Shown: positions 32,403-40,213, numbered from the stretch's first letter. The stretch is 64,000 nucleotides of DNA from DATEDA01 sp963789885 (GCA_963789885.1 CAWBNB010000005.1:427530-491529), one strand, 5' to 3'. Translations and numbers: made by a program. The notes: generated from the sequence alone by a model not told the origin.

Positions 32403-33107
32403 ATGCTCGAGCTGAAGGGCGTCTCCGCCGGCTACGGCACCTTCCAGGCGCTGTTCGACGTCTCGCTCCAGGTCGACGCGGGCGAGGCGGTCGCGGTGAT
32501 CGGCCCGAACGGCGCGGGCAAGACGACGCTGCTGCGGGTGATCTCGAAGCTCCTCGGCACCACGACGGGCGAGATCCTGATGGAAGGCCGGCGCCTGAAC
32601 GAGGTCGAGCCGCACCGGGTGATCGAGCTCGGGATCGCACACGTGCCGGAGAACCGGCGGCTCTTCCCGCGGCTCACGGTCGAGGAGAACCTGCGCATGG
32701 GCGCGTTCGTCCCGGCGGCGCGGGCGCAGTTCGCCGAACGGCTGGAGAGCGCGTATGCGCTGTTCCCGCGCCTGAAGGAGCGGCGCAGCCAGCTCGCGGG
32801 GACGATGTCGGGCGGCGAGCAGCAGATGTGCGCGATCGCGCGCGGGCTGATGTCGAAGCCGAAGCTTCTCCTCCTCGACGAGCCCTCGGCGGGGCTCGCG
32901 CCGGTGATCGTCCAGCGCATCTTCGAGGTCGTGCATCGGATCCGCAGCGAGGGCTACACGGTGCTGATCGTGGAGCAGAACGTCCAGCAGGTGCTCAAGA
33001 TCGTCGACCGCGCGTATCTCCTCGAGGTCGGGCGGATCAAGGCGAGCGGCCCGGCGGCGGACCTCGCGGCGAGCGCCGACATCCGGCGCGCCTACGTCGG
33101 GCTCTGA
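32403..33107 (+). CDS. ABC transporter ATPase LivF-like (second system)
   Basis: A 234-residue ABC ATPase with Walker A GPNGAGKTT, canonical signature MSGGEQQMCAIARGL, Walker B LLLLDEPSAGLAPVIV and H-loop IVEQNV. Partner of the preceding LivG-like subunit. Two bases separate it from livG2 and one base from the livH2 GTG, so the set is a tight operon. Confidence 0.92.
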   Translation: MLELKGVSAGYGTFQALFDVSLQVDAGEAVAVIGPNGAGKTTLLRVISKLLGTTTGEILMEGRRLNEVEPHRVIELGIAHVPENRRLFPRLTVEENLRMGAFVPAARAQFAERLESAYALFPRLKERRSQLAGTMSGGEQQMCAIARGLMSKPKLLLLDEPSAGLAPVIVQRIFEVVHRIRSEGYTVLIVEQNVQQVLKIVDRAYLLEVGRIKASGPAADLAASADIRRAYVGL

Positions 33108-33108
33108 C

Positions 33109-33978
33109 GTGCAGATCTTCGACATCTTCTTCCTCGAAGCGGTCCTGAACGGACTGCTCTTCGGCGGCGTGCTCGCGCTGCTCGCGCTCGGCCTCAACCT
33201 CGTGTTCGGGGTGATCGACGTGGTGTGGATCTGCTACGCCGAGCTGATGATGATCGGGATGTACACGGTGTATTTCCTCTACACCGTGTACCACCTGCCG
33301 CTCGTGCTCGCCTTTGCCGCGGGGATCCTGGTGGTCGCGGTCTGCGGCGTGCTGCTCCATGTCCTGGTGATTCGCCCGGTGCTCAACACCGAGCCGATCA
33401 ACCAGCTGCTCGTCACCGGCGGCGTGCTGTTCTTCCTGCAGGCGGCGGCGACGCTCGCCTTCGGCGTGCAATTCCGGAACCTCGGCCTGAGCCTGCCGTC
33501 GCTCGAGCTGGGGGAAATCTTCCTTCCCTACTCGCGCATCTACGCCGCGCTCACCGCGCTGGTGGCGATGGTGGTGCTGTATCTCTTCCTGAAGAAGACC
33601 TACCTCGGCACCGCGATCCGGGCGATCAGCCAGGACCGCCAGATCATGCCGCTGATGGGCGTGAGCCCGGGCCGGATCTACGTCATCACGTCGGCGATCG
33701 GCGGCGCGCTCGCGGGGCTGGGGGCCTGCCTGCTCGTGCTCCAGTACGACGTGCACCCGGCGATCGGGCTGACCTTCGGCCCGATCACCTTCCTCATCTG
33801 CGTGCTCGGCGGCCTGGGGAACATGGTCGGCGGCTTCGTGGCCGCATTCATCTTCGCCCAGTTCATCTCGGTGGGCGGGTACCTGTTCCACATCGAGTGG
33901 GGCTACGTCATGGCGTTCGTGTTCTTCATCGTCATGATGTTCGTGCGGCCGCAGGGGCTGCTCGGGGGGAAGGGGTGA
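33109..33978 (+). CDS. ABC transporter permease LivH-like (second system)
   Basis: A 289-residue inner-membrane permease with about eight hydrophobic segments, beginning FFLEAVLNGLLFGGVLALLALGLNLVFGVIDVVWICYAELMMIGMY, with the LivH helix pattern. The usual LINFAHGEL reads VIDVVWICYAELMM here, a clear divergence from the first system. GTG start. The cytosolic loop AISQDRQIMPLMGVSPGRIYVITSAIGG matches the EAA-like element. Confidence 0.9.
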   Translation: MQIFDIFFLEAVLNGLLFGGVLALLALGLNLVFGVIDVVWICYAELMMIGMYTVYFLYTVYHLPLVLAFAAGILVVAVCGVLLHVLVIRPVLNTEPINQLLVTGGVLFFLQAAATLAFGVQFRNLGLSLPSLELGEIFLPYSRIYAALTALVAMVVLYLFLKKTYLGTAIRAISQDRQIMPLMGVSPGRIYVITSAIGGALAGLGACLLVLQYDVHPAIGLTFGPITFLICVLGGLGNMVGGFVAAFIFAQFISVGGYLFHIEWGYVMAFVFFIVMMFVRPQGLLGGKG

Positions 33979-33988
33979 GGCACCAGTG

Positions 33989-34993
33989 ATGTCGCGCACG
34001 GCGCCATGGGTCATCGCGGTGGCGGTCCTGGCGGCAGTACCGCTGCTCGGCCTCGGCAAGTACCCGCTGCACCTGCTGATCATGATCCTGCTGTGGAGCT
34101 TCATCTACACCAGCTGGTCGCTGATGGGGCGCTTCGGGCTCGTGTCGTTCGGCCACGGCGCGTTCATGGGCACCGGCGCGTACGTCGTGACGATGCTGTG
34201 GAACCACTTCGGCGTGACGCCGTGGATCGGGATCCCGCTCGGCGTCGCGCTCGCGGTCGTGGTGGCGGTGCTGATCGGCTACCCGTGCTTCCGCTTCCGG
34301 ATCACCGGCCATTACTTCGCGCTCGTGACGCTCGCACTCACCGAGGTTGCGCGGCTGGTGATCATCGCGCTCCGCGACCAGACCGGCGGTTCTCTCGGCG
34401 TGACGCCGACCACCGCGCTGGCGGGCGGCGAGTCGTTCTCCCTCTTCGCGCTGCAGTTCGCCGACAAGACGGTGTTCTTCTACATCGCGCTCGTCTTCTG
34501 GCTCGCCGCGCTGTGGGTCTGGCGGCGCGTCGATCGGAGCATGGCGCGCTACGCCATGCTCGCGATCAGCCAGGAAGAGGACGCGGCGGCTTCGGTCGGG
34601 GTCAACGTCACCCGTACGAAGCTCGTGATCACGGTGCTGTCGGCGGCGATGACCGCGCTCGGCGGTGCGCTTTACGGACAGTACCAGCTGTACGTGAACC
34701 CCGACACGGTTTCGGGAATCGGGATATCGCTGCAGATCGTGTTCGCGGTGATTGCGGGGGGGATGTACGTGCAGCTCGGGCCGACGGTCGGTGCGGTGTT
34801 CACGCTGCTGCTCGCCGAGGGGCTCAGGGTCGCGGTCGGGCACGACGTGCACGGCCTCGACACCTTCATCTACGGCTTCCTGCTGGTGATCTTCATCATC
34901 TACATGCCGAACGGGATCCTCGGCAAGATCCTCGAGCGCTGGGGCCGTCAGGACGCTGCGGCGCCAGCCGCTACGCCCGCGCGCGCGGGCTAG
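33989..34993 (+). CDS. ABC transporter permease LivM-like (second system)
   Basis: A 334-residue permease with about nine hydrophobic segments. LivM-type WSLMGRFGLVSFGHGAFMGTGAYV is near residue 40-65 and the EAA-like loop AISQEEDAAASVGVNVTRTKLVITVLSAAM near 190-220. A GTG three bases earlier (33986) is an equally possible start. The last four bases overlap the convergent small membrane-protein gene, stop to stop. Confidence 0.9.
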   Translation: MSRTAPWVIAVAVLAAVPLLGLGKYPLHLLIMILLWSFIYTSWSLMGRFGLVSFGHGAFMGTGAYVVTMLWNHFGVTPWIGIPLGVALAVVVAVLIGYPCFRFRITGHYFALVTLALTEVARLVIIALRDQTGGSLGVTPTTALAGGESFSLFALQFADKTVFFYIALVFWLAALWVWRRVDRSMARYAMLAISQEEDAAASVGVNVTRTKLVITVLSAAMTALGGALYGQYQLYVNPDTVSGIGISLQIVFAVIAGGMYVQLGPTVGAVFTLLLAEGLRVAVGHDVHGLDTFIYGFLLVIFIIYMPNGILGKILERWGRQDAAAPAATPARAG

Positions 34994-35289
34994 AACCCGG
35001 TCGGTAGGCCAGCGACCGTCTGCATCGGCTCGACCGGGTCGGGCGCGTAGACGGTCGCCTCGCTGCTTGGCGCGAGGTCGGGAGTGGCCGCGTTCACCGG
35101 CCCGCCGGTCAGGGCGGCGACGGCCATGAACCAGGCGCCGAGGATGCCGATGGCGACGGCGTGGGACCACTTGCCGGCCTGCGCCCATTGCGCGTCGTCG
35201 GCGTTGAGCTTCCACGGGCCGATGGTCTTGCTGGCGCGCAGCTGAATCTCGATCGAGAGATCGCGCGCGGACGGGATCGGCTTGCTCAT
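34990..35289 (-). CDS. small single-pass membrane protein, member of the local regulon
   Basis: A 99-residue protein with no recognised family. It has a cytosolic N-terminal half (about 1-48, containing KTIGPWKLNADDAQW), one membrane helix (SHAVAIGILGAWFMAVAALTG, about 52-72) and an exported, acidic, proline-rich tail (DLAPSSEATVYAPDPVEPMQ) ending in GF. The general plan and Phe terminus resemble the 80- and 85-residue proteins at 39.3-39.9 kb. ATG at 35289 follows AAAGGAG. Driven by a GGTGA-box promoter identical in spacing to three others downstream in the window. Confidence 0.75.
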   Translation of the reverse strand: MSKPIPSARDLSIEIQLRASKTIGPWKLNADDAQWAQAGKWSHAVAIGILGAWFMAVAALTGGPVNAATPDLAPSSEATVYAPDPVEPMQTVAGLPTGF

Positions 35290-35311
35290 GATCGTGCTCC
35301 TTTCGCTGTAC

Positions 35312-35328
35312 GTGTCGTTGATCGACAC
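35312..35328 (-). other. 5'-UTR stem-loop of the 99-residue gene
   Basis: GTGTCG-ATCAA-CGACAC: a perfect 6-bp stem with a 5-nt loop between the -10 element and the AAAGGAG. The other three GGTGA-box transcripts have an equivalent stem-loop of different sequence. Confidence 0.6.
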
Positions 35329-35334
35329 GACTCC

Positions 35335-35398
35335 AGCGTAAGGGACGCGACGCCGCGCAGGCGGCGAGTATTGCCGCGCACCCGGTGATGCATTCACC
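35335..35398 (-). promoter_or_regulatory. GGTGA-box promoter of the 99-residue gene
   Basis: Box GGTGAATGCATCACC (35398-35384, minus strand), CAAT beginning at base 26, and -10 TACGCT (35340-35335) beginning at base 59. These offsets are the same as in the promoters at 39147, 39527 and 40141. The dyad would be centred near -62, a class I activator position for Crp/Fnr proteins. Confidence 0.7.
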
Positions 35399-35489
35399 GG
35401 ATGCGCGAGCGCGCCTCGTCGCCAGCGGAAAGATGTCTCAATCTTCGGCGATCGGCGCCCGCGCGGGTGAGAACTATTACCGCTCGCGG

Positions 35490-35504
35490 GCGGCTCGATT
35501 CACC
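35490..35504 (-). promoter_or_regulatory. degenerate GGTGA half-site
   Basis: GGTGAATCGAGCCGC on the minus strand keeps only the left half, but GG-TAAT follows at exactly the same offset (bases 24-29) and CCGAAGATTG at base 57 resembles the CCTACATTGG of the promoter at 39147. Possibly a weak tandem promoter for the 99-residue gene or a relic. Confidence 0.3.
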
Positions 35505-35547
35505 GGCGGCGGGCGCCTTTGCCCGCGCGCCCCGGCGCGCTACGCGA

Positions 35548-36045
35548 TCACGCGGACGAGCCGCCGAGCTTCTGCAGCGCGTCGCGCATCTGCCGGAGCC
35601 GGCCGGAGAGATGGCGGCCGAGGTTGAGAAGCACCTTGGTCGCGAGCGCGGGATAGGCGACGGCAAGCTTGTCGATCGCGCGACGGGAGAGCCCGTAGAC
35701 GACGCTGTCCTCCGCGGCGGTGGCCGTCGCAGCGCGCGGCGTGCCGTCGAAGACGGTCGCGTCGCCGAACATCGATCCGGGCGTGAAGGTCATCACGCAG
35801 CGCTCGCCGTCGGCGCCGCGGATCGCGATCGCGATCGCCCCGGCGGCGAGCGTGTAGACCCGGTCGCCCGCATCGCCCTCGCGGAACAGCACGTCGGTCG
35901 CATTGAGCTCCTGCCGGCGCAGGAGGCGCCTGAGGATTTCCAGCTCTTCGGGCTCGAGGCCGGCGGCGAGCGCGAGCTGCTCGATCGGGAGCTCCCGCGG
36001 GGGCGGCGATGCGCGAGTCGGGACGGGTTGATCGAGGTCGCTCAT
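35548..36045 (-). CDS. stand-alone cyclic-nucleotide-binding-domain protein
   Basis: A 165-residue protein (177 if started at 36081) consisting of a short Pro-rich N-terminus and one CNB domain. It is clearly a paralogue of the C-terminal domain of the adjacent SulP protein: both contain an AAGL-x-EL linker, LFREGxxGxxxYxLAxGA, and identical KxLLNLGRHLSGRLRQ-type C-terminal helix. In the phosphate-binding cassette the usual GE...RSA reads GDATVFDGTPRAAT, so the glutamate is replaced by Asp and ligand binding may be altered. No DNA-binding domain. Function unknown. Confidence 0.8.
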   Translation of the reverse strand: MSDLDQPVPTRASPPPRELPIEQLALAAGLEPEELEILRRLLRRQELNATDVLFREGDAGDRVYTLAAGAIAIAIRGADGERCVMTFTPGSMFGDATVFDGTPRAATATAAEDSVVYGLSRRAIDKLAVAYPALATKVLLNLGRHLSGRLRQMRDALQKLGGSSA

Positions 36046-36108
36046 CGGGGGCGGCGCGCCGGATCGCGCGCCGCCCATCAAGGATCCGCGTCCGCCGCCT
36101 CCGCGGCC

Positions 36109-36123
36109 GGTGACTTATTGCCG
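36109..36123 (-). promoter_or_regulatory. half-conserved GGTGA-type dyad
   Basis: CGGCAATAAGTCACC (minus strand) keeps one TCACC arm and a degenerate other arm, 22 nt downstream of the full dyad at 36131-36145. It contains the CAAT element that all related promoters carry at this offset. Confidence 0.3.
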
Positions 36124-36130
36124 TTCCGGC

Positions 36131-36145
36131 GGTGACGTATTCACC
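36131..36145 (-). promoter_or_regulatory. GGTGA dyad upstream of the stand-alone CNB gene
   Basis: GGTGAATACGTCACC (minus strand), with CAAT beginning at base 26 as in the other promoters. Unlike them no TAnnnT occurs at base 59. It touches the SulP stop codon. Regulation of the CNB gene from here is likely but the -10 element is unclear. Confidence 0.5.
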
Positions 36146-38337
36146 TACCCCGCCCCGTCGCTCAGCTCCCGCAGCGCATCGGTGGTCTGGCGGAGCCGGC
36201 CCGAGAGATGCCGGCCGAGGTTGAGGAGAAGCTTGTTCGCGAGCGCCGGGTAGCTCGAGGCGAGCTGATCGAGCGCCGACCGCGACAGGCTGTAGACCAC
36301 CGCGTCCTCGGTGACGATCGCCGTCGCGGAACGCAGCCCGCCGTCGAGCATCGCCGCCTCCCCGAAGATCGAGCCGGGCGCGAACGTGACGATGCGGCTG
36401 GTGCGGCCGGCGTCGCCGATCGTGATCGATACCGCGCCGCGCGCGAGCAGGTAGAGATGCTCGCCCGGCTCGCCCTCGCGGAACAGCGTCTCGCCCGGGT
36501 CGAGCTCCTTCCGCCGCAGCGAGCGCCGGAGCGCCTCGATCTCCCCGCCGTCGAGTCCGGCGGCGAACGCGAGCCGCTCGAGCGGGATCGCCTGCGGCGA
36601 GAAGCTGTCGATCGACCCGAGCAGCCGCCGCTCCGCCCATTCCATCGCCTGGTCGGCGTCGGCGAACCATTCGCGCGTCGACGGATCGACGAACGCGCCG
36701 TAGGCCACGAGCGCGAGGCCGTGACGCCCGTCGGGCGTCACGCCGGCGAGCGCGAGGTTCACCTTGCGCCCGCGCAGCCGCTTCGCGAGCTGCTCGAGGC
36801 CGAGCGCGCCGGTCGCGTCGATCGTGGTGACGCGACGCAGGTCGAGCACGATGTGATCGGCGGTGTCCGCCCAGCGCTCGGCCTCGATGACCAGGCGTTC
36901 GGCGCTGCCGAAGAAGATCGCGCCTTCCAGCTCGACGAGCTTGATCCGCCCGCGCTCGGCGGCGAGACGGCGGGCATCCTCCGGCCCGTAGATGCGGCGC
37001 GAGCTCCGCGCCGTGCCGTCGTACACCGCCCGCACGAGCGAGCGGTTCATCGTCGCGATGAACAGCGCCATCGACAGGAACACGCCGACGACCACGGCGA
37101 TGACGAAGTTTCCGAGCACCGTGATGGCGGCTACCAGGACCACGACGGCGGCGCTCCACATCACCATCCGGTCGCGCTCGCCCGCGGTGAGCCGCCGTAC
37201 GATGCCGCGCGTCCAGGTGTCGACGAGGCCCCAGGCGACGGTCAGCATCACCCCGCCGAGAACTGCGAGCGGCAGATAGGCGAGCGCGGCGGTTCCGACG
37301 AGCAGTACCGCGGCGAGAAGGCCCGCGGCGATGTACCCGATCGCGCGCGTCCGCCCGCCGGCGCGCCAGGCAGGGATCGCGCGCGTGGGCGAGAGCGCTA
37401 CCGGCACGCCGCCGAACGCCGCCGACACGATATTGCCGACGCCTTGCGCGATGAGCTCGCGGTTGGCGCGATTGCGCGTGCCGGCGGCGGCGTCGATCGC
37501 CGCCGCGGCGAGCAGCGAGTCGAGCGAGCCGATGATCGCGATGACGGCCGCCGTCGTAGCGAGCAACGGCAGGTGTCGAACCGCGGCGGGCTGGACGGCG
37601 AGGTCGGCGATGCCGGCGAATGCCGTGGGCAGCGGCAGGCCGGCGGCGATCGTGCCGACCACCGGACCGAGCGCGCCTCCCGGTACGACGAACCGGGTCG
37701 CGTAGTAGACCGCGGTTCCGGCGGCGAGCCCCACGAGCGCGGCTGGGGCGCGCTTCCAGCGCCACGCCACGACCCAGATGATCACCGCGGTCGCGACGCC
37801 GACCCACGCGGTCAGCGGCTGGGCCGCCGCGAGCCATTCCAGCGCGGGCTGGCGCAGCGCGCCTGGCGCAAGGCCGAGGACATACGGGACCTGCGACAGC
37901 GCGATGAGGATCGCCACGCCGGTCATGAAGCCGCCGAGCACCGGGTAGGGAACGAACTTGGCGAGCGACCCCAGGCGCATCACGCCGAACAGGATCTGGA
38001 GCACGCCCGACACCGCGACGCACAGGATCGCGAGCCCGAACACGCCCGCCGCGCCGAGGGCCCGGTCGGTGGCGAGGGTGGCGACGAAGCCGGCGAGGAT
38101 CAGGCTGGTGGAAGCGCGTGCGCCGGTCGCCGGGAGCGGCGTCCCGGAGCGCACCGTCGCTGCGATGCCGCCGAAGATCCCGGCGGCGAACCCTGCCCGA
38201 AGGCCGATGTCGGCATGCTCGGGACCGAGCGCCGCGAAGGCGAGTAAGCCCAAAGTAAGGGCGTGGGCGAGGCCGGGAATGGCGCTCGCGACGCCGCCGG
38301 CGAACTCGCCGCGCAGGGACTGCAGGCGGGGGGGCAT
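36145..38337 (-). CDS. SulP-family anion transporter with STAS and cyclic-nucleotide-binding domains
   Basis: About 730 residues: membrane SulP domain (about 10-400; many hydrophobic helices, with GSLDSLLAAAAIDAAAGTRNRANRELIAQGVGNI as the conserved SLC26/SulP segment), STAS domain (about 410-540, with HIVLDLRRVTTIDATGALGLEQLAKRL) and a C-terminal CNB domain (about 580-730) with a canonical cassette GEAAMLDGGLRSAT. The last suggests cAMP or cGMP gating of anion uptake. ATG at 38337 aligns with the usual SulP N-terminus; a GTG at 38391 is an alternative. Transported ion (sulfate, bicarbonate or other) is not determined by sequence. Confidence 0.88.
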   Translation of the reverse strand: MPPRLQSLRGEFAGGVASAIPGLAHALTLGLLAFAALGPEHADIGLRAGFAAGIFGGIAATVRSGTPLPATGARASTSLILAGFVATLATDRALGAAGVFGLAILCVAVSGVLQILFGVMRLGSLAKFVPYPVLGGFMTGVAILIALSQVPYVLGLAPGALRQPALEWLAAAQPLTAWVGVATAVIIWVVAWRWKRAPAALVGLAAGTAVYYATRFVVPGGALGPVVGTIAAGLPLPTAFAGIADLAVQPAAVRHLPLLATTAAVIAIIGSLDSLLAAAAIDAAAGTRNRANRELIAQGVGNIVSAAFGGVPVALSPTRAIPAWRAGGRTRAIGYIAAGLLAAVLLVGTAALAYLPLAVLGGVMLTVAWGLVDTWTRGIVRRLTAGERDRMVMWSAAVVVLVAAITVLGNFVIAVVVGVFLSMALFIATMNRSLVRAVYDGTARSSRRIYGPEDARRLAAERGRIKLVELEGAIFFGSAERLVIEAERWADTADHIVLDLRRVTTIDATGALGLEQLAKRLRGRKVNLALAGVTPDGRHGLALVAYGAFVDPSTREWFADADQAMEWAERRLLGSIDSFSPQAIPLERLAFAAGLDGGEIEALRRSLRRKELDPGETLFREGEPGEHLYLLARGAVSITIGDAGRTSRIVTFAPGSIFGEAAMLDGGLRSATAIVTEDAVVYSLSRSALDQLASSYPALANKLLLNLGRHLSGRLRQTTDALRELSDGAG

Positions 38338-38460
38338 CAGCGACGCGGTGTAATGCGGACCGACGGAACGCGCTGCTCGCAAAGGCCGCACGATCCTACC
38401 ACCGGCGAGCGTACAATCCGCGCGAACTTACACGCGCGCATCTACCGGGAGCCTGCTTCC

Positions 38461-39105
38461 TTGCCCGCCGACACGGACGCCCTCATCGCCGCGCTCGAAT
38501 CGCCCAACCTCCGCGAGCTCGCGGCCCGCGGCCGGGTCCAGAGCTACCGCAAGGACGTCGTGATCATCCAGGAAGGCGACTACGGCGACACGCTGCACAT
38601 CATCCTCTCCGGCCGGGTCAAGGTGTTCGCGACCGGCGACAACGACCGCGAGGTCGTGATCGATACGCATGGCCCGGGTGAGTTCATCGGGGAGATGTCG
38701 CTCGACGGCGGGCCGCGGTCGGCCTCGGTCATGACCCTCGAGCCGATGGTGTGCTCGGTCGTGACCCGCGTGACGTTGCGCGACCACATCGCCCAGCACC
38801 CGGATTTCGCGTTCGATCTGCTGGCGAAGGTGATCCGGCGCGCCCGGCGGGCGACGATGAACGTCAAGAACCTCGCGCTCCTGGACGTCTACGGCCGCGT
38901 CGCACGCCTGCTCACCGAGCTCGCGGTCGAGCGCGACGGGCAGCGTGTGGTCCCCGAGCGCCTGACCCACCAGGACATCGCCGACCGCGTCGGCTCCTCG
39001 CGCGAGATGATCAGCCGCCTGTTCAAGGATCTCACCACCGGCGGCTACCTGGAGGTCCAGGACCGCCTGATCACTATCAAGAAGCCGCTGCCGCCCGCCT
39101 GGTAG
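38461..39105 (+). CDS. Crp/Fnr-family transcriptional regulator (Crp-type)
   Basis: A 214-residue regulator. The CNB domain (about 25-125) has a phosphate-binding cassette with E78, R86 and S87 in GEMSLDGGPRSASV, and only one cysteine, so it is not an iron-sulfur Fnr. The C-terminal winged helix (168-205) has recognition helix SSREMISRLFKDL. R181, E182 and R186 match the CRP residues that read GTGA half-sites, in agreement with the GGTGA dyads around it. I chose TTG at 38461 after GGGAG; no better ATG exists without a long unsupported extension. TACAAT at 38412 may be its -10 element. Confidence 0.85.
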   Translation: MPADTDALIAALESPNLRELAARGRVQSYRKDVVIIQEGDYGDTLHIILSGRVKVFATGDNDREVVIDTHGPGEFIGEMSLDGGPRSASVMTLEPMVCSVVTRVTLRDHIAQHPDFAFDLLAKVIRRARRATMNVKNLALLDVYGRVARLLTELAVERDGQRVVPERLTHQDIADRVGSSREMISRLFKDLTTGGYLEVQDRLITIKKPLPPAW

Positions 39106-39125
39106 CGCGCTCCTGGCAGCGAGCC

Positions 39126-39148
39126 CCTCGCGCGTCCCCCGCGCGAGG
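39126..39148 (+). terminator. 9-bp perfect hairpin after the Crp-type gene
   Basis: CCTCGCGCG-TCCCC-CGCGCGAGG, 21 nt after the stop and overlapping the first two bases of the next GGTGA box. No T-run. It may insulate the regulator transcript from the promoter that follows. Confidence 0.45.
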
Positions 39149-39210
39149 TGAATATCTCACCCGTACGACGGTAATCGCGGACACCCGCGCAGTCGCCGCG
39201 CGCCTACATT
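39147..39210 (+). promoter_or_regulatory. GGTGA-box promoter of the 80-residue gene
   Basis: Box GGTGAATATCTCACC (39147-39161, a perfect GGTGA-N5-TCACC dyad), TAAT at base 26, CCTA at base 57 and -10 TACATT at base 59 (39205-39210). There is no -35 hexamer, as expected for an activator-dependent class I promoter. Confidence 0.75.
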
Positions 39211-39219
39211 GGGTCCAGG

Positions 39220-39236
39220 CCGATCACGGTGATCGG
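39220..39236 (+). other. 5'-UTR stem-loop of the 80-residue gene
   Basis: CCGATCAC-G-GTGATCGG, an 8-bp perfect dyad lying about 4 nt downstream of the predicted start. As RNA it would form a shorter stem-loop. The corresponding leader at 39600 has nearly the same sequence. Confidence 0.6.
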
Positions 39237-39266
39237 ACCCCAAAACCAGAGCGCAAGGAGACCGAT

Positions 39267-39509
39267 ATGAACAACCGCCACAAATTCGAAGGTCCGGAGA
39301 TGGAATTCGCCCGTTCCGTGAAGGCCGCGGTGCTCGGTGCGGTCGCGGTCGGCATCCTGCTGATCGCTGCCGGTACGCAGGGCGGCGCCGGGGTCGTGGG
39401 CGAGGCGACCGCTGCGGCGCAACCCGCCTGGGGCAACCCGTACGAGTACTTCCCGGCCAATTTCCCCGCCCCCGAAGGCCCGGTCGAGCCGCACATCGAG
39501 GCGTTCTGA
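39267..39509 (+). CDS. 80-residue single-pass membrane protein with FPAxFPAP tail
   Basis: N-terminal cytosolic segment MNNRHKFEGPEMEFARSVKA, one membrane helix (AVLGAVAVGILLIAAGTQGG, about 20-40), and an exported tail containing YFPANFPAPEGPVEP and ending EAF. No known family. The 85-residue protein encoded next shares the helix position and the YFPAxFPAPxG motif, so the two are paralogues. ATG is preceded by AAGGAG seven bases upstream. Likely an inner-membrane or membrane-anchored periplasmic peptide. Confidence 0.75.
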   Translation: MNNRHKFEGPEMEFARSVKAAVLGAVAVGILLIAAGTQGGAGVVGEATAAAQPAWGNPYEYFPANFPAPEGPVEPHIEAF

Positions 39510-39526
39510 GGGGTGCCCGGGGCCGA

Positions 39527-39590
39527 GGTGAATAAGTCACAAGCCGCCGGCCAATCCTCCCCAGTTTCGACCGCGCTGCGAGCCTACGCT
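39527..39590 (+). promoter_or_regulatory. GGTGA-box promoter of the 85-residue gene
   Basis: Box GGTGAATAAGTCACA (39527-39541), CAAT at base 26, CCTA at base 57, -10 TACGCT at base 59 (39585-39590). The following GGAGCCAGG is nearly the same as in the promoter at 39147. Confidence 0.75.
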
Positions 39591-39599
39591 GGAGCCAGG

Positions 39600-39616
39600 T
39601 CGATCGGGGTGATCGA
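39600..39616 (+). other. 5'-UTR stem-loop of the 85-residue gene
   Basis: TCGATC-GGGGT-GATCGA, perfect 6-bp stem with 5-nt loop, between the -10 element and the ribosome binding site. Confidence 0.6.
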
Positions 39617-39651
39617 ACCGGACTAGGACGAACGAGGACAAGGAGATCGAG

Positions 39652-39909
39652 ATGAACACGATGAACAACGGCACGCTGAACAACGAAGGCTCGGACGGCC
39701 GGCTCGCCGGCGTGGTCAAGGGCGCGATCGTCGCCCTCCTGATGGCGGGCGCGGTCCTGGTCGGTTCGGGCATGCACCGCGAGAACGCGGTCGCCGCGGA
39801 CGCGCCGCCGGCGCCCGCGACGGCGGACGAGGCGTGGACTAGCGGCTACTTCCCGGCCCAGTTCCCGGCGCCCCAGGGCGCGCCGGAAGAGCCCCTCGCG
39901 ACGTTCTAG
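39652..39909 (+). CDS. 85-residue single-pass membrane protein with FPAxFPAP tail
   Basis: Paralogue of the preceding 80-residue protein: hydrophilic Asn-rich N-terminus, one helix (VVKGAIVALLMAGAVLVGSG, about 21-40), Ala/Pro-rich linker, then GYFPAQFPAPQGAPEEP and a final ATF. The helix could instead act as an uncleaved or cleaved signal, in which case the tail would be periplasmic. ATG follows AAGGAGATCGAG. Eight bases separate its stop from the 55-residue gene, so the two share a transcript that ends at the terminator at 40105-40133. Confidence 0.75.
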   Translation: MNTMNNGTLNNEGSDGRLAGVVKGAIVALLMAGAVLVGSGMHRENAVAADAPPAPATADEAWTSGYFPAQFPAPQGAPEEPLATF

Positions 39910-39917
39910 CGGCCCCC

Positions 39918-40085
39918 ATGGACGCGATCCTGAACCTCGTCGCGGCGGCCGGCTTCATCGGCTCGCTCGCCCTCGTCGCCTGGGGCATGGTGCTGTGCCT
40001 TACCCACGGTCTCGACGCCGGCGAACCGGTCAACGCCGACGCCCGCTGGCTCAACACGAATCTCCCTGCAGGGACGCCCTCCTAG
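39918..40085 (+). CDS. 55-residue single-pass membrane protein (MDAI family)
   Basis: Starts MDAILNLVAAAGFIGSLALVAWGMVLCL, one membrane helix occupying about residues 5-28, and a short polar tail ending GTPS. The first 25 residues are strongly similar to the 74-residue protein at 40253 (MDAI-N-VA...GSLAL--WG), so they are a second family of paralogues. It has no ribosome binding site of its own and probably depends on translation of the upstream 85-residue gene. Confidence 0.7.
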   Translation: MDAILNLVAAAGFIGSLALVAWGMVLCLTHGLDAGEPVNADARWLNTNLPAGTPS

Positions 40086-40104
40086 CGTCCCGGCTCCTCT
40101 TGGC

Positions 40105-40133
40105 GGGCGGCGCCAATGCCGCCCGATTTTTTT
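40105..40133 (+). terminator. intrinsic terminator of the 85/55-residue operon
   Basis: GGGCGGC-GCCAAT-GCCGCCC followed by GA and a long T-run. A strong rho-independent terminator directly before the next GGTGA box. Confidence 0.85.
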
Positions 40134-40140
40134 CCCCCGA

Positions 40141-40204
40141 GGTGAATACCGCACTGCGCGGCGGCCAATTGTGGCCACCCGCGCAGGTCCGCTTCTCCTA
40201 GTCT
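40141..40204 (+). promoter_or_regulatory. GGTGA-box promoter of the 74-residue gene
   Basis: Box GGTGAATACCGCACT (40141-40155; right arm degenerate), CAAT at base 26, CCTA at base 57, -10 TAGTCT at base 59 (40199-40204). Same layout as the three other promoters. Confidence 0.7.
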
Positions 40205-40213
40205 GGCAGTGCG

